NCBI GenBank assembly: GCA_965195225.1
Contig: CBDAFL010000188.1
Coordinates: forward strand, 5,757-69,756
Source of the DNA: JAHIKV01 sp965195225
GTDB lineage: Bacteria; Planctomycetota; Planctomycetia; Pirellulales; Thermoguttaceae
DNA length: 64,000 nucleotides
Direction of reading: 5' to 3'
Shown one piece after another: positions 23,271 through 32,242 of this stretch (position 1 is the first letter of the stretch; each line of letters opens with the position of its first letter). A model generated the notes under the pieces. It saw nothing but the letters and a program-made list of their open reading frames with translations, searched no databases and was not told the DNA's origin. Position numbers and translations under genes: made by a program.

Positions 23271-24161
23271 ATGGTTGCCTCCCACCAATACGTTGAGAAC
23301 ATCCTGAAGATTATTGACGAAGCCGCCGAGGCCAACCGTCAGACGCCCGGCCGGCAAGGTTGCACGGTCGCGCTTACCGAGGAGTTGGCCGAGGAAGTGA
23401 TGGTCACGGGCGACGTGCATGGGCATCGACGGAACTTCAACTCGATCTGCAAGATCGCCGCCTTGGAGGAGCATCCGCGCCGCCATCTCGTGCTCCAAGA
23501 GGTCTGCCACGGCGGGCCGGCGTACGAAGAAAACGGCGGCTGCATGTCGCACGCAATCCTCGAAGACGTCGCCACGCTGAAGGTCAAGTTCCCGCAACGG
23601 GTCCACTTCCTGCTGGGCAATCACGAAATGGCCGAATTGAGCGATTACCCCATCCAGAAGAACCGGCAGTTGCTCAACCTGCTGTTTCGGCTTGGATTGC
23701 AACAGATGTACGGCCCGGCCGCCGATGACGTCCAAAAAGCGATGCTTCGCTTCTTGTGGAGTTGCCCGTTGGCGGTCCGGCTGCCGTGGGGCGCGTTTAT
23801 CTCGCACAGTCTGCCCGAGGAAGTCGATCAACGTGGATTCGACCCGACGATTTTCGAGCGCGAATTGACCACCGACGATTGCCTCGAACAATCGGACGCC
23901 TTTCGGCTGCTCTGGGGTCGGGATTATCGCCGCGAGAACGCCAAGGCGTTTTGCGAACTTGTCGGCGCCAAACTCCTCGTCACCGGCCACGAGCCGTGCC
24001 AGGAAGGTTTTGTCGCTCCCAACCAGCAGCAGATCATTCTCGACTGCTGCGGCGGGATGGCCGCTTACGTGATACTGCCGGTGGGAACGGAACTCAGCCA
24101 CTCGGAGGTAATGGAGCGGGTTAAGATGGTGGGGGAGGGAGGAGTTATGAATGATGAATGA
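23271..24161 (+). CDS. PPP-family calcineurin-like phosphatase
   Basis: The protein has 296 residues. The metal-binding blocks are GDVHGHRRNF (near residue 46), LLGNHEMAE (near 119) and TGHEPCQEG (near 242), with ISHS between. This is the order expected for Ser/Thr phosphatase-like metallophosphoesterases. HEPCQEGF and CHGGPAYEENGG are unlike classic PrpE/ApaH, so the substrate is unknown. The last residues come from a short GAATGAT word repeat. Confidence 0.85.
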   Translation: MVASHQYVENILKIIDEAAEANRQTPGRQGCTVALTEELAEEVMVTGDVHGHRRNFNSICKIAALEEHPRRHLVLQEVCHGGPAYEENGGCMSHAILEDVATLKVKFPQRVHFLLGNHEMAELSDYPIQKNRQLLNLLFRLGLQQMYGPAADDVQKAMLRFLWSCPLAVRLPWGAFISHSLPEEVDQRGFDPTIFERELTTDDCLEQSDAFRLLWGRDYRRENAKAFCELVGAKLLVTGHEPCQEGFVAPNQQQIILDCCGGMAAYVILPVGTELSHSEVMERVKMVGEGGVMNDE

Positions 24162-24213
24162 TGAATATCGCCTCGGCCGTGACTTGGACTACCTCGACTT
24201 GTCGATCCGTATG

Positions 24214-24612
24214 TTACTCTTCAATCCATTCCCAGTTATCGAAGTAATCAAACCGCCCGCCACATTCACATGTGTCTTCTCCATCTTCTTTTTTCACATG
24301 ATGACAAGTGTCGCATATCACCTCCTCCTTGAGGCCAAGATTCATAGAAGCAATACTTTTCCTAAGAATAAGTTGTAGAACATAGCTTGCGATGGCCACG
24401 ATCAAGGAAATTAAGGTTATGACAAAGAGAATCTGAAACAAAGTGAAAGATCTAGATGTGCTATTGGGAGATGGAGAGCCAAAAAGTGCACAGATGATAC
24501 AAGCCACGAAGAAGATAAAAAACACGCATACTGGTCCACTAAAAGACAACCAATAACGATCGCGAAGGCTGCGCTCCCTGGCAAGTTGTTGATCACTCTT
24601 TCGTGCCCACAT
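24214..24612 (-). CDS. two-span membrane protein with zinc ribbon, AT-rich
   Basis: The protein has 132 residues. There are two membrane segments (VCVFFIFFVACIICALFG and LFVITLISLIVAIASYVL). A C-terminal CDTC...CECGG zinc ribbon is followed by acidic residues. The ATG 24612 has AGAAGG upstream. The coding DNA is clearly more AT-rich than its neighbours, which suggests horizontal transfer. It sits 35 bp after an antitoxin-like gene on the same strand, where a toxin might be expected. The function is unknown. Confidence 0.65.
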   Translation of the reverse strand: MWARKSDQQLARERSLRDRYWLSFSGPVCVFFIFFVACIICALFGSPSPNSTSRSFTLFQILFVITLISLIVAIASYVLQLILRKSIASMNLGLKEEVICDTCHHVKKEDGEDTCECGGRFDYFDNWEWIEE

Positions 24613-24647
24613 CAGATGTACCTTCTATAGAGAACGAGTCCGCAAAA

Positions 24648-24845
24648 TTACAGATCGAGTTCTTTTTTTACGGCGTCGAGCGACACGGTCGGCGCGTCGG
24701 CTTCCTCGACCTTTGCCTGGCGGAGTTGCTTCAAGTCTTCAAATTGCTGCAACTCTTCTTCCAGCATCAAAAACTCTTCGTAAGGCAGAACCACGAAAGC
24801 CTTTTGACCGTCGTGCTCAAGAATGTTCGGATGAATAGCGACCAT
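24648..24845 (-). CDS. Phd/YefM-like antitoxin
   Basis: The protein has 65 residues. VAIHPNILEHDGQKAFVVLPYEEFLMLEEEL and the linker to DLKQLRQAKVEEADAPTVSL match a known class of short Phd/YefM-like antitoxins that neutralise RelE-type toxins. ATG 24845 has AAGGAAGG just upstream, better than the in-frame ATG further 5'. The remains of a RelE-like gene lie directly upstream on the same strand. No intact toxin is adjacent. Confidence 0.7.
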   Translation of the reverse strand: MVAIHPNILEHDGQKAFVVLPYEEFLMLEEELQQFEDLKQLRQAKVEEADAPTVSLDAVKKELDL

Positions 24846-24855
24846 TTTACCTTCC

Positions 24856-24930
24856 TTAAGTGCGATAAACGTTGGCAATTCGTCGCAATTCCTTTTTGGC
24901 CCGCGGCTTTAATTCGACCTCGCATCACAT
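24856..24930 (-). pseudogene. RelE-like toxin N-terminal remnant
   Basis: Reading from 24930 gives ATG followed directly by TGA. The same frame then continues CEVELKPRAKKELRRIANVY and stops 10 bases before the antitoxin start. VELKPRAKKELRRI strongly resembles the N-terminus of RelE/ParE toxins. Only about 22 residues remain. This is a weak call because of its length. Confidence 0.35.
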
Positions 24931-24977
24931 CAAATTAGTATACTACTGTGCCCCTCTAAAAGGCAAGGAAGGGTATC

Positions 24978-25018
24978 TAGCGGGGGGAGTCGGACTGCCA
25001 CATTCCCCCATCCCGCTA
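24978..25018. repeat. imperfect hairpin TAGCGGG
   Basis: Outer arms TAGCGGG/CCCGCTA with further G/C pairing inside, in the leader of the ABC exporter gene. It may be a palindromic repeat or a regulatory hairpin. Confidence 0.45.
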
Positions 25019-25126
25019 TTGGAGAAAACGGCGGAATCTGTTACAAGGGCCGCATCCAGCCTAGTTTATGTCTTCGCGCCTTTTTGGCAAGCGAACCGAT
25101 CTATACCGTCCCGAGGGTTGCCGGCT

Positions 25127-27142
25127 ATGAATTTCGGTCGAGTTGTGCGGATGGCGATCCGCTATAAGTTCACTTTCGCGGCCTCTATCCTCTCCGCGCT
25201 GGTGGTGGCGGTTTTCTGGGTAGCCAACATCGGCACCATCTACCCGGTGGTCGAGGTGATCTTTGAAGACCAGTCGATGCAGCAGTGGATCGACTTGAAG
25301 ATCGAGGAAAACCAAACCACCATTGCAACAAAATCCGCCGAAGCGACTGAGCTGCGCGAGCAATTGACGGCGCTCGGAGCCGCCGGCGGCCCGCAGCAAC
25401 GTAAGAACCTGCAAAGTGATATCGCCAACCTGGAAACAACATTGACTTCAGCCAGCGCGACCTTGCGGGGATGTAAAATCGCAAAGCCCTACATCGACGA
25501 TTATTTGCCCGAGAGTCCGTTCCAGACGTTGCTCGTGATAACCGGCTTGCTTGTGGTGGGAACCCTCATCAAAGACGTGTTTCTGGTATTCAACGGCGTG
25601 TTGGTGGCGCGGATGGCCCAATTGGCGACGTTCGATTTGCGAAAGCTCTTCTATCGCCGCACGTTGCGAATGGATCTGGCCGCGTTCACCGAAGACGGCA
25701 CGGCCGACCTGATGAGCCGCTTCACCAACGACATGACCCAGGTGGCCTCGGGCTTGGAGTCGCTCTTCGGCCGGCTGGTCCGCGAGCCGCTGAAGATGTT
25801 CGCCTGTCTGGCCGCCGCCGCGTTTATTTGCTGGCGGCTGCTCCTGCTGACGATGATCATTACCCCGATAGCGGTCTTTTCGATTCGATGGTTGGCGAAG
25901 ATGCTCAAGCGGGCCAATCGCCGGGCAATGGAGGAAATGGCCCTGATCTACGCCACCTTGGAGGAAACCTTCCGCAGCATCAAGATCGTAAAAGCATTCA
26001 CCAACGAGCGGCGCGAACGCTCCCAGTTCCACGCTGACAACAAACGCTATTATCATAAGGCCATGCGCATCGCCCGCTACAATTCGCTCAGCCATCCGCT
26101 GACCGAGGTGATGGGCATCGCCGCTATTTCGCTGGCGATGACCGCCGGGGCATGGCTGATTCTTTCCAAGGAAACGCATCTGCTTGGAATCCGCATGAGC
26201 GACGTGCCGCTGAGTCGCGGCGCCATGCTGACCTTTTTCGTTTTGCTGGCCGGAATGGCCGATCCGCTACGGAAAATGTCCAGCATATTCAGCAATCTAC
26301 AGGCCGGCAGCGCGGCGGCCGACCGCATCTTCTCGCGCCTCGACCGACGGCCGCAAATCCGCGAGCCGATTCGTCCGGTCCCCTTCCATCGCCACAACCG
26401 CGATCTGACGTTCGAGAACGTCGGTTTCGCCTATTACACGGACAAGCCGGTCCTCGAAGAGGTCAACCTGAAAATCGCTTTTGGCGAGACGATTGCCATC
26501 GTCGGCCCGAACGGCTGCGGAAAGAGTACGCTGGCCAATCTGATCCCCCGGTTCGCCGATCCCACCACGGGCGTGGTCAAACTCGACGGCGTGCCGCTCG
26601 GCGACATGCGGCTCCGCAGTCTGCGCAGGCAGATCGGGCTGGTCACCCAGGAAACGATGCTCTTCGACGACACGATATTCAACAACATCCGCTACGGCGC
26701 ACTCAACGCGCCACGCGAACAGGTGGTCGAGGCGGCCAAGCAGGCCCATGCGCATCGCTTCATCGAAAACGAGTTGCCCGACGGCTACGAGACCTCGGCC
26801 GGCGCGTTGGGCAACCGACTGTCCGGCGGACAGCGTCAGCGGATCGCCCTGGCCCGGGCTATCCTCCGCGACCCGGCCATCCTGATACTCGACGAGGCCA
26901 CCAGCCAGGTCGATCTGGAGAGCGAGCAGGCGATACAGCAGGTGTTGGAAAAGTTCACCCGCGACCGGACCACCGTGCTGATTACCCATCGGCTGTCCGT
27001 CCTTTCGCTGGCCGATCGGGTCGTGGTGATGGAGGGCGGGCGGATTCTCGACGTCGGCAGCCACGACGAACTCCTCGCCCGCTGCGCACTCTACCGCCGG
27101 CTGTATCAGATCCATTTCGAGGATCTGAAACAGACGGCGTAA
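25127..27142 (+). CDS. MsbA-like ABC exporter with extracytoplasmic coiled coil
   Basis: The protein has 671 residues. The N-terminal six-helix membrane domain is followed by an ATPase with Walker A VGPNGCGKST, signature RLSGGQRQR and Walker B ILILDEATS, typical of lipid or drug exporters that work as homodimers. Between the first two membrane helices there is an extra 75 residues rich in glutamine, glutamate and threonine (KIEENQTTIATKSAEATELR onwards) that looks like a coiled coil. I chose ATG 25127 (MNFGRVV), because upstream in-frame sequence is not protein-like. The substrate could be lipid A-like lipid, but this is not shown. Confidence 0.88.
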   Translation: MNFGRVVRMAIRYKFTFAASILSALVVAVFWVANIGTIYPVVEVIFEDQSMQQWIDLKIEENQTTIATKSAEATELREQLTALGAAGGPQQRKNLQSDIANLETTLTSASATLRGCKIAKPYIDDYLPESPFQTLLVITGLLVVGTLIKDVFLVFNGVLVARMAQLATFDLRKLFYRRTLRMDLAAFTEDGTADLMSRFTNDMTQVASGLESLFGRLVREPLKMFACLAAAAFICWRLLLLTMIITPIAVFSIRWLAKMLKRANRRAMEEMALIYATLEETFRSIKIVKAFTNERRERSQFHADNKRYYHKAMRIARYNSLSHPLTEVMGIAAISLAMTAGAWLILSKETHLLGIRMSDVPLSRGAMLTFFVLLAGMADPLRKMSSIFSNLQAGSAAADRIFSRLDRRPQIREPIRPVPFHRHNRDLTFENVGFAYYTDKPVLEEVNLKIAFGETIAIVGPNGCGKSTLANLIPRFADPTTGVVKLDGVPLGDMRLRSLRRQIGLVTQETMLFDDTIFNNIRYGALNAPREQVVEAAKQAHAHRFIENELPDGYETSAGALGNRLSGGQRQRIALARAILRDPAILILDEATSQVDLESEQAIQQVLEKFTRDRTTVLITHRLSVLSLADRVVVMEGGRILDVGSHDELLARCALYRRLYQIHFEDLKQTA

Positions 27143-27308
27143 ATACGCGGTTGTCGGCCTCGCCGGTAGACATTTCCTTCTCATAAGCGACCACAATGGC
27201 GGGGTTGCAGGATGCTTCGCCGCAATTTACCATGCAATTGGGTGGTTTTCTGTCCAAAACCAGTGTTCGGGCTGTGTTTGTTGAGTCCATGCTAATAGGG
27301 AGCATCCC

Positions 27309-27575
27309 ATGATCCAGGTTCCCATCCCGACGGAATTGGAGCCATTTGTGCAAGATGTCATACAGAATGGCAAATACCATGACCCCGAGGAAGTTGTGGG
27401 CGTAGCTTTGCACTTATTGGCTCGCCGCGAGAAACTCCTGTACGACGTGAAAGCCGGCCTCGATCAGCTTGATCGCGGCGAATACACCGAGTACGACGAG
27501 GATTCCTGCCGGCAGTTCCAGGCTGATATCGAGGCGGAAGAGCGATCTCGATATCCGCAAGCGGACAATCTGTAA
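27309..27575 (+). CDS. parD: ParD-like antitoxin
   Basis: The protein has 88 residues. The ribbon-helix-helix N-terminus (IQVPIPTELEPFVQDVIQNG) and KYHDPEEVVGVALHLLARRE fit ParD/CopG antitoxins, followed by an acidic C-terminus that would bind the toxin. A GGGAG Shine-Dalgarno is upstream. Its stop overlaps the toxin start (TAATG). Confidence 0.82.
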   Translation: MIQVPIPTELEPFVQDVIQNGKYHDPEEVVGVALHLLARREKLLYDVKAGLDQLDRGEYTEYDEDSCRQFQADIEAEERSRYPQADNL

Positions 27576-27872
27576 TGAAACGCTTCCGCCTCGCGCCGCT
27601 GGCTAAGACCTGATCTTGCCGATATCCGACACCATATTCGCCAAGACAAACCATCAGCCGCCGAACGGCAGATGGCATCGTTTTTCAAGACATTCCAAAC
27701 ATTGGCGCGGAACGCTGAATTGGGCCAGCGATCACCGGAATTTGGCCCGGATATCCGCACCTTCTCCGTTGGCGCCTACGTGATTTTCTATCGGCCTTTC
27801 ACGAAAGGCGTGGAGATAGTCCGTGTAGTGAGCGGATATCGAGACCTGGACGCCTTGTTCGGGCATCCTTAA
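27575..27872 (+). pseudogene. parE: frameshifted ParE-like toxin
   Basis: The gene starts MKRFRLAPLAKT and then meets a stop. Removing one T in ACCTGATC restores DLADIRHHIRQDKPSAAERQ and the rest (FFKTFQTLARNAELG...RVVSGYRDLDALFG). This is a complete RelE/ParE-superfamily toxin of about 98 residues. The single-base insertion near 27612 inactivates it unless it is a sequencing error. Its stop overlaps the stop of the convergent yefM gene. Confidence 0.78.
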
Positions 27873-28099
27873 TATTTGCGTTGCTCCAGTTCGTCCAAGG
27901 CCACCAGAAGACGGCCGGCGTTTCGCGGACTCTTCAAGAGATACGCCGTTTCCGTCAGCGATTCGTAATCCTCCAGCGAGATCATGACCACCGAATCTTC
28001 CCGCTTTCGCGTGATGATTACCGGATCGTGGTCGCGGCAGACGCGTCGGATCGTCGAGGCCAGATTTTCTCGGGCCTCGGTGTAGGTGATTGCGTTCAT
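27869..28099 (-). CDS. yefM: YefM-type antitoxin
   Basis: The protein has 76 residues. MNAITYTEARENLASTIRRV and the following DHDPVIITRKREDSVVMISLEDYESLTET are highly typical of YefM antitoxins that repress their own operon and bind YoeB. I chose ATG 28099. No yoeB follows: the space after the stop is the convergent parE remnant. It is therefore an orphan. Confidence 0.88.
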   Translation of the reverse strand: MNAITYTEARENLASTIRRVCRDHDPVIITRKREDSVVMISLEDYESLTETAYLLKSPRNAGRLLVALDELEQRKY

Positions 28100-28100
28100 G

Positions 28101-28120
28101 TCGTACAGGATACTGTACGA
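28101..28120 (-). promoter_or_regulatory. palindromic operator upstream of yefM
   Basis: TCGTACAG and CTGTACGA form a perfect 8-bp inverted repeat with a 4-base spacer, one base from the yefM start codon. It contains GTACA/TGTAC, close to the TGTACA core of known YefM operators. It would allow self-repression. Confidence 0.7.
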
Positions 28121-28201
28121 GCGACCCGTTTGCCAACTTTGATTCCGCCGGTTGTTGTCATTCTGACTATTTCGCCGTATCATAATCACGTCGGCTTTCG
28201 G

Positions 28202-28231
28202 CGGAGCGGCAGTACTTCTGCCACCCCAATG
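28202..28231. repeat. partial copy of GGCGGCAGT palindrome
   Basis: GCGGCAGTACTTCTGCCACC core, related to 8436-8466. Confidence 0.6.
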
Positions 28232-28286
28232 TTACAATTGCCACCCCCGTTATAGATCAAATAGGGCACTTTCCCGCGGAAATACC

Positions 28287-30251
28287 ATGCAATCCAAAAC
28301 GCGACACCCGGCGACTCCCGTCTCCACAAACGATACGCCGCTGCCCGACGATCCGGCTCTGTTGCCGGCGGCCGCGGAACTGTTCAGGCTTGCCACGGAA
28401 TGCGAGGAGGTCGCCGAACTGCTTCGGGGAGTCTTGCCTGCTCTGCCGGAAACCATCGACGCGGACTACATCGCGCTGGCGGCCGCCGTCGCTGGCCGAT
28501 GGTCGGTCGTGGCCGAATCGGGCAAAGCAAAGCCGCTGCCGATCGACCTGCTGGCCGACGTGCTCGATCGAGAGCGCACGGCAGCGGACTCGAGCTGGGT
28601 CGCCGCCCCATTGACGTCTCGTTCGCAGCAGAGCGAAGCGCTGGTCTTCCATCTCTCGCAAACGAAGAACTCCGACAAAGCCCTGGCGGCAGTCGAACGG
28701 CTCGCGCCGATTTTCCATCGGGCGGTCGCCGGCGTTCGCCGTCGCGCGAACGACCGACGCCGGCTACATCGCTTGGAGGCCGTGCTGGAAATCGCCGCCC
28801 AATGGAACCAGGCCCGCGAGGTCGAACCGCTGCTGGTCCAGATGGCGGAGGCGGCCACGCGGCTCTTACACGCGGATCGAGCAAGCATCTTTCTTTGGGA
28901 CCGGCCGAACCATACGCTGGTCGGCCGCCCGGCGCTGGGTGCCCCAGGCGGCGAACTGCGCATCCGCGACGACCGCGGAGTGGTGGGCGAAGTGATCCGC
29001 ACCGGACAGCCGCGGCGCGTCGACACCGGCACGGAACCGGAGGCCGTCGATCGCCGCGTCGATACCCAGCTCCGCTACAAGACGCGGACGCTGCTTTGCG
29101 TTCCCTTGCGAGGCCGATCCGGCGAGTTGTTCGGGGCGTTTGAATTGATTAACAAGCTGGAGGGGACGTTCACCAAGGAAGACGAGGAGGCGCTCGGCGA
29201 GTTGGCCGAACACGCGGCCGTGGCCCTCGAAAACGCCCAAGACCGCCAACAACTCCTCACGGCCAACCGCCAAATCACCAAAGAAGCGGCGGAAAAGGTG
29301 CGGCTGATCGGCCAAAGCCCCGCCGTCGAGGCACTTCGCTCGATCATCCGCCGAGTGGCCGACACCGATCTGGCCGTGCTGATCCTCGGCGAGAACGGCG
29401 CCGGCAAGGAGGTTGTGGCCCAGTCGATCCATTACCTAAGCCGCCGCCGCGACCAGCCTTTTGTCGCCGTCAATTGCGCCGCCATTCCCGAGAGCTTGGC
29501 CGAAAGCGAACTGTTCGGGCACGAGAAGGGGGCTTTCACCGACGCCCGTGAAGCCCGGGCCGGAAAGTTCGAGCTGGCCGCCGGCGGAACACTCTTTCTC
29601 GACGAAATCGGCGACCTGAGCCTCGCCTGCCAGGCGAAGCTGCTGCGGGTAATCGAGGAGCGGGTGTTGGTCCGCGTCGGCGGCTCGACCCCTATCCACA
29701 CCGACGCCCGGCTGCTGGCCGCCACCAACCAGAACCTCGCCGAGATGGTCCGCGAAAAACGGTTCCGCGAGGATCTCTATTTTCGTCTGAACGTGGTCGC
29801 GGTCGAGTTGCCGCCGCTGCGCGGACGGGGAGAAGACATCCTCCTGTTGGTCGAGCATTTTCTGGACGACTTCTGTCGAAGGGCACGCCGCAAGACGCCA
29901 AAACTGTCCGCCGCCGCGAAGAAGCGATTGTTGGAACATCCGTGGCCGGGAAACGTCCGCGAACTGCGGAACCTCATGGAGCGGCTGGCGTATCTATCCA
30001 CCGAAGACCGGATTGAAGCCGAGGACTTGGCCTTTATTCTCTCTCCCCGCGGCCAAACGCCGCCGACGGCCGACCTCGACCAATCGTTGGCCGACGCCAC
30101 GACGCGTTTTCAGTCGGAGTACATCCTTCAGCAGATCGACCGCAGCGGGGGCAACATGAGTCTGGCCGCCGACCGTTTGGGACTACACCGCTCGAACCTC
30201 TATCGGAAGATGCGGCAATTGGAAATGGAAACCCGTCCGACTAGCCAGTAA
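28287..30251 (+). CDS. sigma-54-dependent transcriptional activator with GAF domain
   Basis: The protein has 654 residues. Residues 160-330 fit a GAF ligand-sensing domain. The AAA+ domain has Walker A GENGAGKE, the sigma-54 loop motif GAFTDA (usual GAFTGA), Walker B LFLDEIGD and the sensor region ATNQNLAEM. A Fis-type HTH (AADRLGLHRSNLYRKMR) is at the C-terminus. It should activate sigma-54 promoters on a signal from the GAF domain. It lies directly before the MoxR operon and might regulate it, but I did not find a matching -24/-12 promoter. Confidence 0.9.
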   Translation: MQSKTRHPATPVSTNDTPLPDDPALLPAAAELFRLATECEEVAELLRGVLPALPETIDADYIALAAAVAGRWSVVAESGKAKPLPIDLLADVLDRERTAADSSWVAAPLTSRSQQSEALVFHLSQTKNSDKALAAVERLAPIFHRAVAGVRRRANDRRRLHRLEAVLEIAAQWNQAREVEPLLVQMAEAATRLLHADRASIFLWDRPNHTLVGRPALGAPGGELRIRDDRGVVGEVIRTGQPRRVDTGTEPEAVDRRVDTQLRYKTRTLLCVPLRGRSGELFGAFELINKLEGTFTKEDEEALGELAEHAAVALENAQDRQQLLTANRQITKEAAEKVRLIGQSPAVEALRSIIRRVADTDLAVLILGENGAGKEVVAQSIHYLSRRRDQPFVAVNCAAIPESLAESELFGHEKGAFTDAREARAGKFELAAGGTLFLDEIGDLSLACQAKLLRVIEERVLVRVGGSTPIHTDARLLAATNQNLAEMVREKRFREDLYFRLNVVAVELPPLRGRGEDILLLVEHFLDDFCRRARRKTPKLSAAAKKRLLEHPWPGNVRELRNLMERLAYLSTEDRIEAEDLAFILSPRGQTPPTADLDQSLADATTRFQSEYILQQIDRSGGNMSLAADRLGLHRSNLYRKMRQLEMETRPTSQ

Positions 30252-30732
30252 CCTGAGTTTCGGAATTATCTCGTATTCGACGATTGAAGCAAAGAATGCG
30301 AAAAATTCGCGCCAAGTTCATTAACACTGTAGGCACTCACAACATTGTATGTGTGAATGACTTCAGCGACGGAACCTTGATTTCGGGGAACTTTCGGCCA
30401 GGATACACCGCTATTGTTGATCTCCAGTGGTCAACCATCGCACAACGCAGGAGAGTTGGGTGGTTTTCCAAGAAGTGCCGGCGGAATGCGAAGAGGTTTT
30501 TGGCGAGAACGACGGGGAATGCTTGGCCTTCGGGTGGCAAACGACCCCCGGACTAGGTCTACGGAGGGGGCGTCGAGCATCACGATGGCCCGTGAAACCA
30601 AATTCTCGACGGGAAAATCAGCGAGACAACTGGAATTCCACGCAGCACTCGGCTAACATGGGGGGGGAGTTGCCGCTCGGAGCGTATCCGAGCGACGCCC
30701 AAATGAGAAAGACGGAACTAAGGGTTGGTTCA
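30252..30732. other. 481-bp gap before MoxR operon
   Basis: Short open frames on both strands lack motifs and good start signals. The gap should contain the operon promoter, but I cannot place it. Confidence 0.45.
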
Positions 30733-32148
30733 ATGATTTCAGACCACCATGGGAAACAGATCGGTAGTTTCCGATTCCGGCTGGGTTGCATTTTGGCGTT
30801 GCGCGAATGTCTGCGTTGGTCGTTTGCGTGGATCATGATCTGGGCCGTGGCGGTGGTCGCCGCTCGGGCCGTGTTCCGTATTGACCAGTCGGTACTGATG
30901 TGGGGATTCCTTGGGCTGGCGGTTGCCCTCACGGCGGGTGTGTTATGGGCCGCCCGGCAACTACCAAAACCAAATTCCATTCGAGCCTTGCTCGATCGAC
31001 ACGGTTGCCTAGGAGGTCTGCTGATGGCCGCCGGCGACACGAACATCGGCCGTTGGTCAGAGTGTATCTCAAACGTCCCCTTGCCGGCTCTGCGGTGGCG
31101 GTTAGGCCGGCAGATGACGCTGTTGGCAATGAGCGTCGCCTTTCTGGCAGCCGCTTTTCTCGCGCCCGACCGCTCACTTTCCTTCGGACGCGAGACCGCG
31201 TTGCAGATCGGTGGTGGAATGAAAAAACTCACCGAAAAACTCCAGATTCTCAAGCAGGAGCGGATCATCCCGCCCGAGAAGGCCGAAGCGCTGGAAAAAA
31301 ACCTCGAGCGCATTCGCAAGGAGGCCCAAGGCAACGATCCCGCCAAGACAATGGAGGCGATGGATCATCTGGAGATTTCCTTCAGCAAAGAGGCGGCCGA
31401 AGCGGCCGAGTCAGCCGTCAAGCAGGCGAATTCGGCTGGCCGGATGGAAAAATTGGCCGCGGCGATCCAAACCGCCCAGTCTCAAATGGATCCCAAGCAA
31501 TTCAGCGATGCGATGAAGGAGCTGGCCAAAATGGCCGAGCAGGCTGCCGCCGAAAGCGAAATGCTCGACGAGGGGCTGGAGGGAGAACTCGGCGAAGCCT
31601 GTCGGCAAGGAACTTTGTCCGCCGAGCAGCTTCAAGCGCTACGCGAAGCCCTGGGGGAGTGCAAGGATTGCCAAATGGGACAAATCGCCAGGCTGATCGA
31701 CGCGCAGTTGATTGATGCCGAGTTGTTGGCCGAATGCGAGGGGGGAGGTGAATTCGACGAGGCAGAGTTGATCGAGGCCCTGCTCCTGTGCGAAAACGGC
31801 GATGAGCTTGGAGACTTGCTGGCGGCGCTGAATTGCGGCTGTTTGCCCGGACGGGGTGGAATCTCTCGCGGCCGGGCCGACGCCGCCATGTCCTGGTCGA
31901 ACGGCACCGAGAAAGACGGCGCCGCCTTCAAGGAAAAGGTGTTGCCGCCGGCGGCCGTGGCTTCGCTGAAGGAGAGCAAGCTGGTGGGCGTTAGCCTCGG
32001 AAATCCGACGGCGAAAAATCCATCCGGCGGCTCGACCGGGGGCGCTTTAAGTTCGACCCAAGCCGGCGGCGGAGAGGCTCATTCCCAGACAATTCTTCCG
32101 GAACATAAAAAAGCCGTGCAACGCTACTTCGACCGCAAGAAGAAGTAA
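30733..32148 (+). CDS. membrane protein with long coiled-coil/acidic region, MoxR operon
   Basis: The protein has about 471 residues. Membrane segments lie near residues 30-48, 55-73 and 125-145. A long charged helical part (MKKLTEKLQILKQERIIPPE and repeats of KMAEQAAAES) follows, then a cysteine/acidic segment (LLAECEGGGEFDEAELIEAL). ATG 30733 is the best of several in-frame starts, which makes the N-terminus uncertain. A gene like this precedes MoxR in other planctomycete operons as far as I recall. The role is unknown. Confidence 0.7.
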   Translation: MISDHHGKQIGSFRFRLGCILALRECLRWSFAWIMIWAVAVVAARAVFRIDQSVLMWGFLGLAVALTAGVLWAARQLPKPNSIRALLDRHGCLGGLLMAAGDTNIGRWSECISNVPLPALRWRLGRQMTLLAMSVAFLAAAFLAPDRSLSFGRETALQIGGGMKKLTEKLQILKQERIIPPEKAEALEKNLERIRKEAQGNDPAKTMEAMDHLEISFSKEAAEAAESAVKQANSAGRMEKLAAAIQTAQSQMDPKQFSDAMKELAKMAEQAAAESEMLDEGLEGELGEACRQGTLSAEQLQALREALGECKDCQMGQIARLIDAQLIDAELLAECEGGGEFDEAELIEALLLCENGDELGDLLAALNCGCLPGRGGISRGRADAAMSWSNGTEKDGAAFKEKVLPPAAVASLKESKLVGVSLGNPTAKNPSGGSTGGALSSTQAGGGEAHSQTILPEHKKAVQRYFDRKKK

Positions 32149-32242
32149 CGACGCAGTGTGGCATGTACGCTTCGAGGTTGCGATTTTTTGTGGGGTTGGC
32201 GTGAAACGCACACTACTACTATTTACTTGACCAATCGAACAC

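Noticed and set aside
30284..30556. Plus-strand 90-residue frame before the MoxR operon
   Set aside because: No recognisable domain and no good start; it may be chance.
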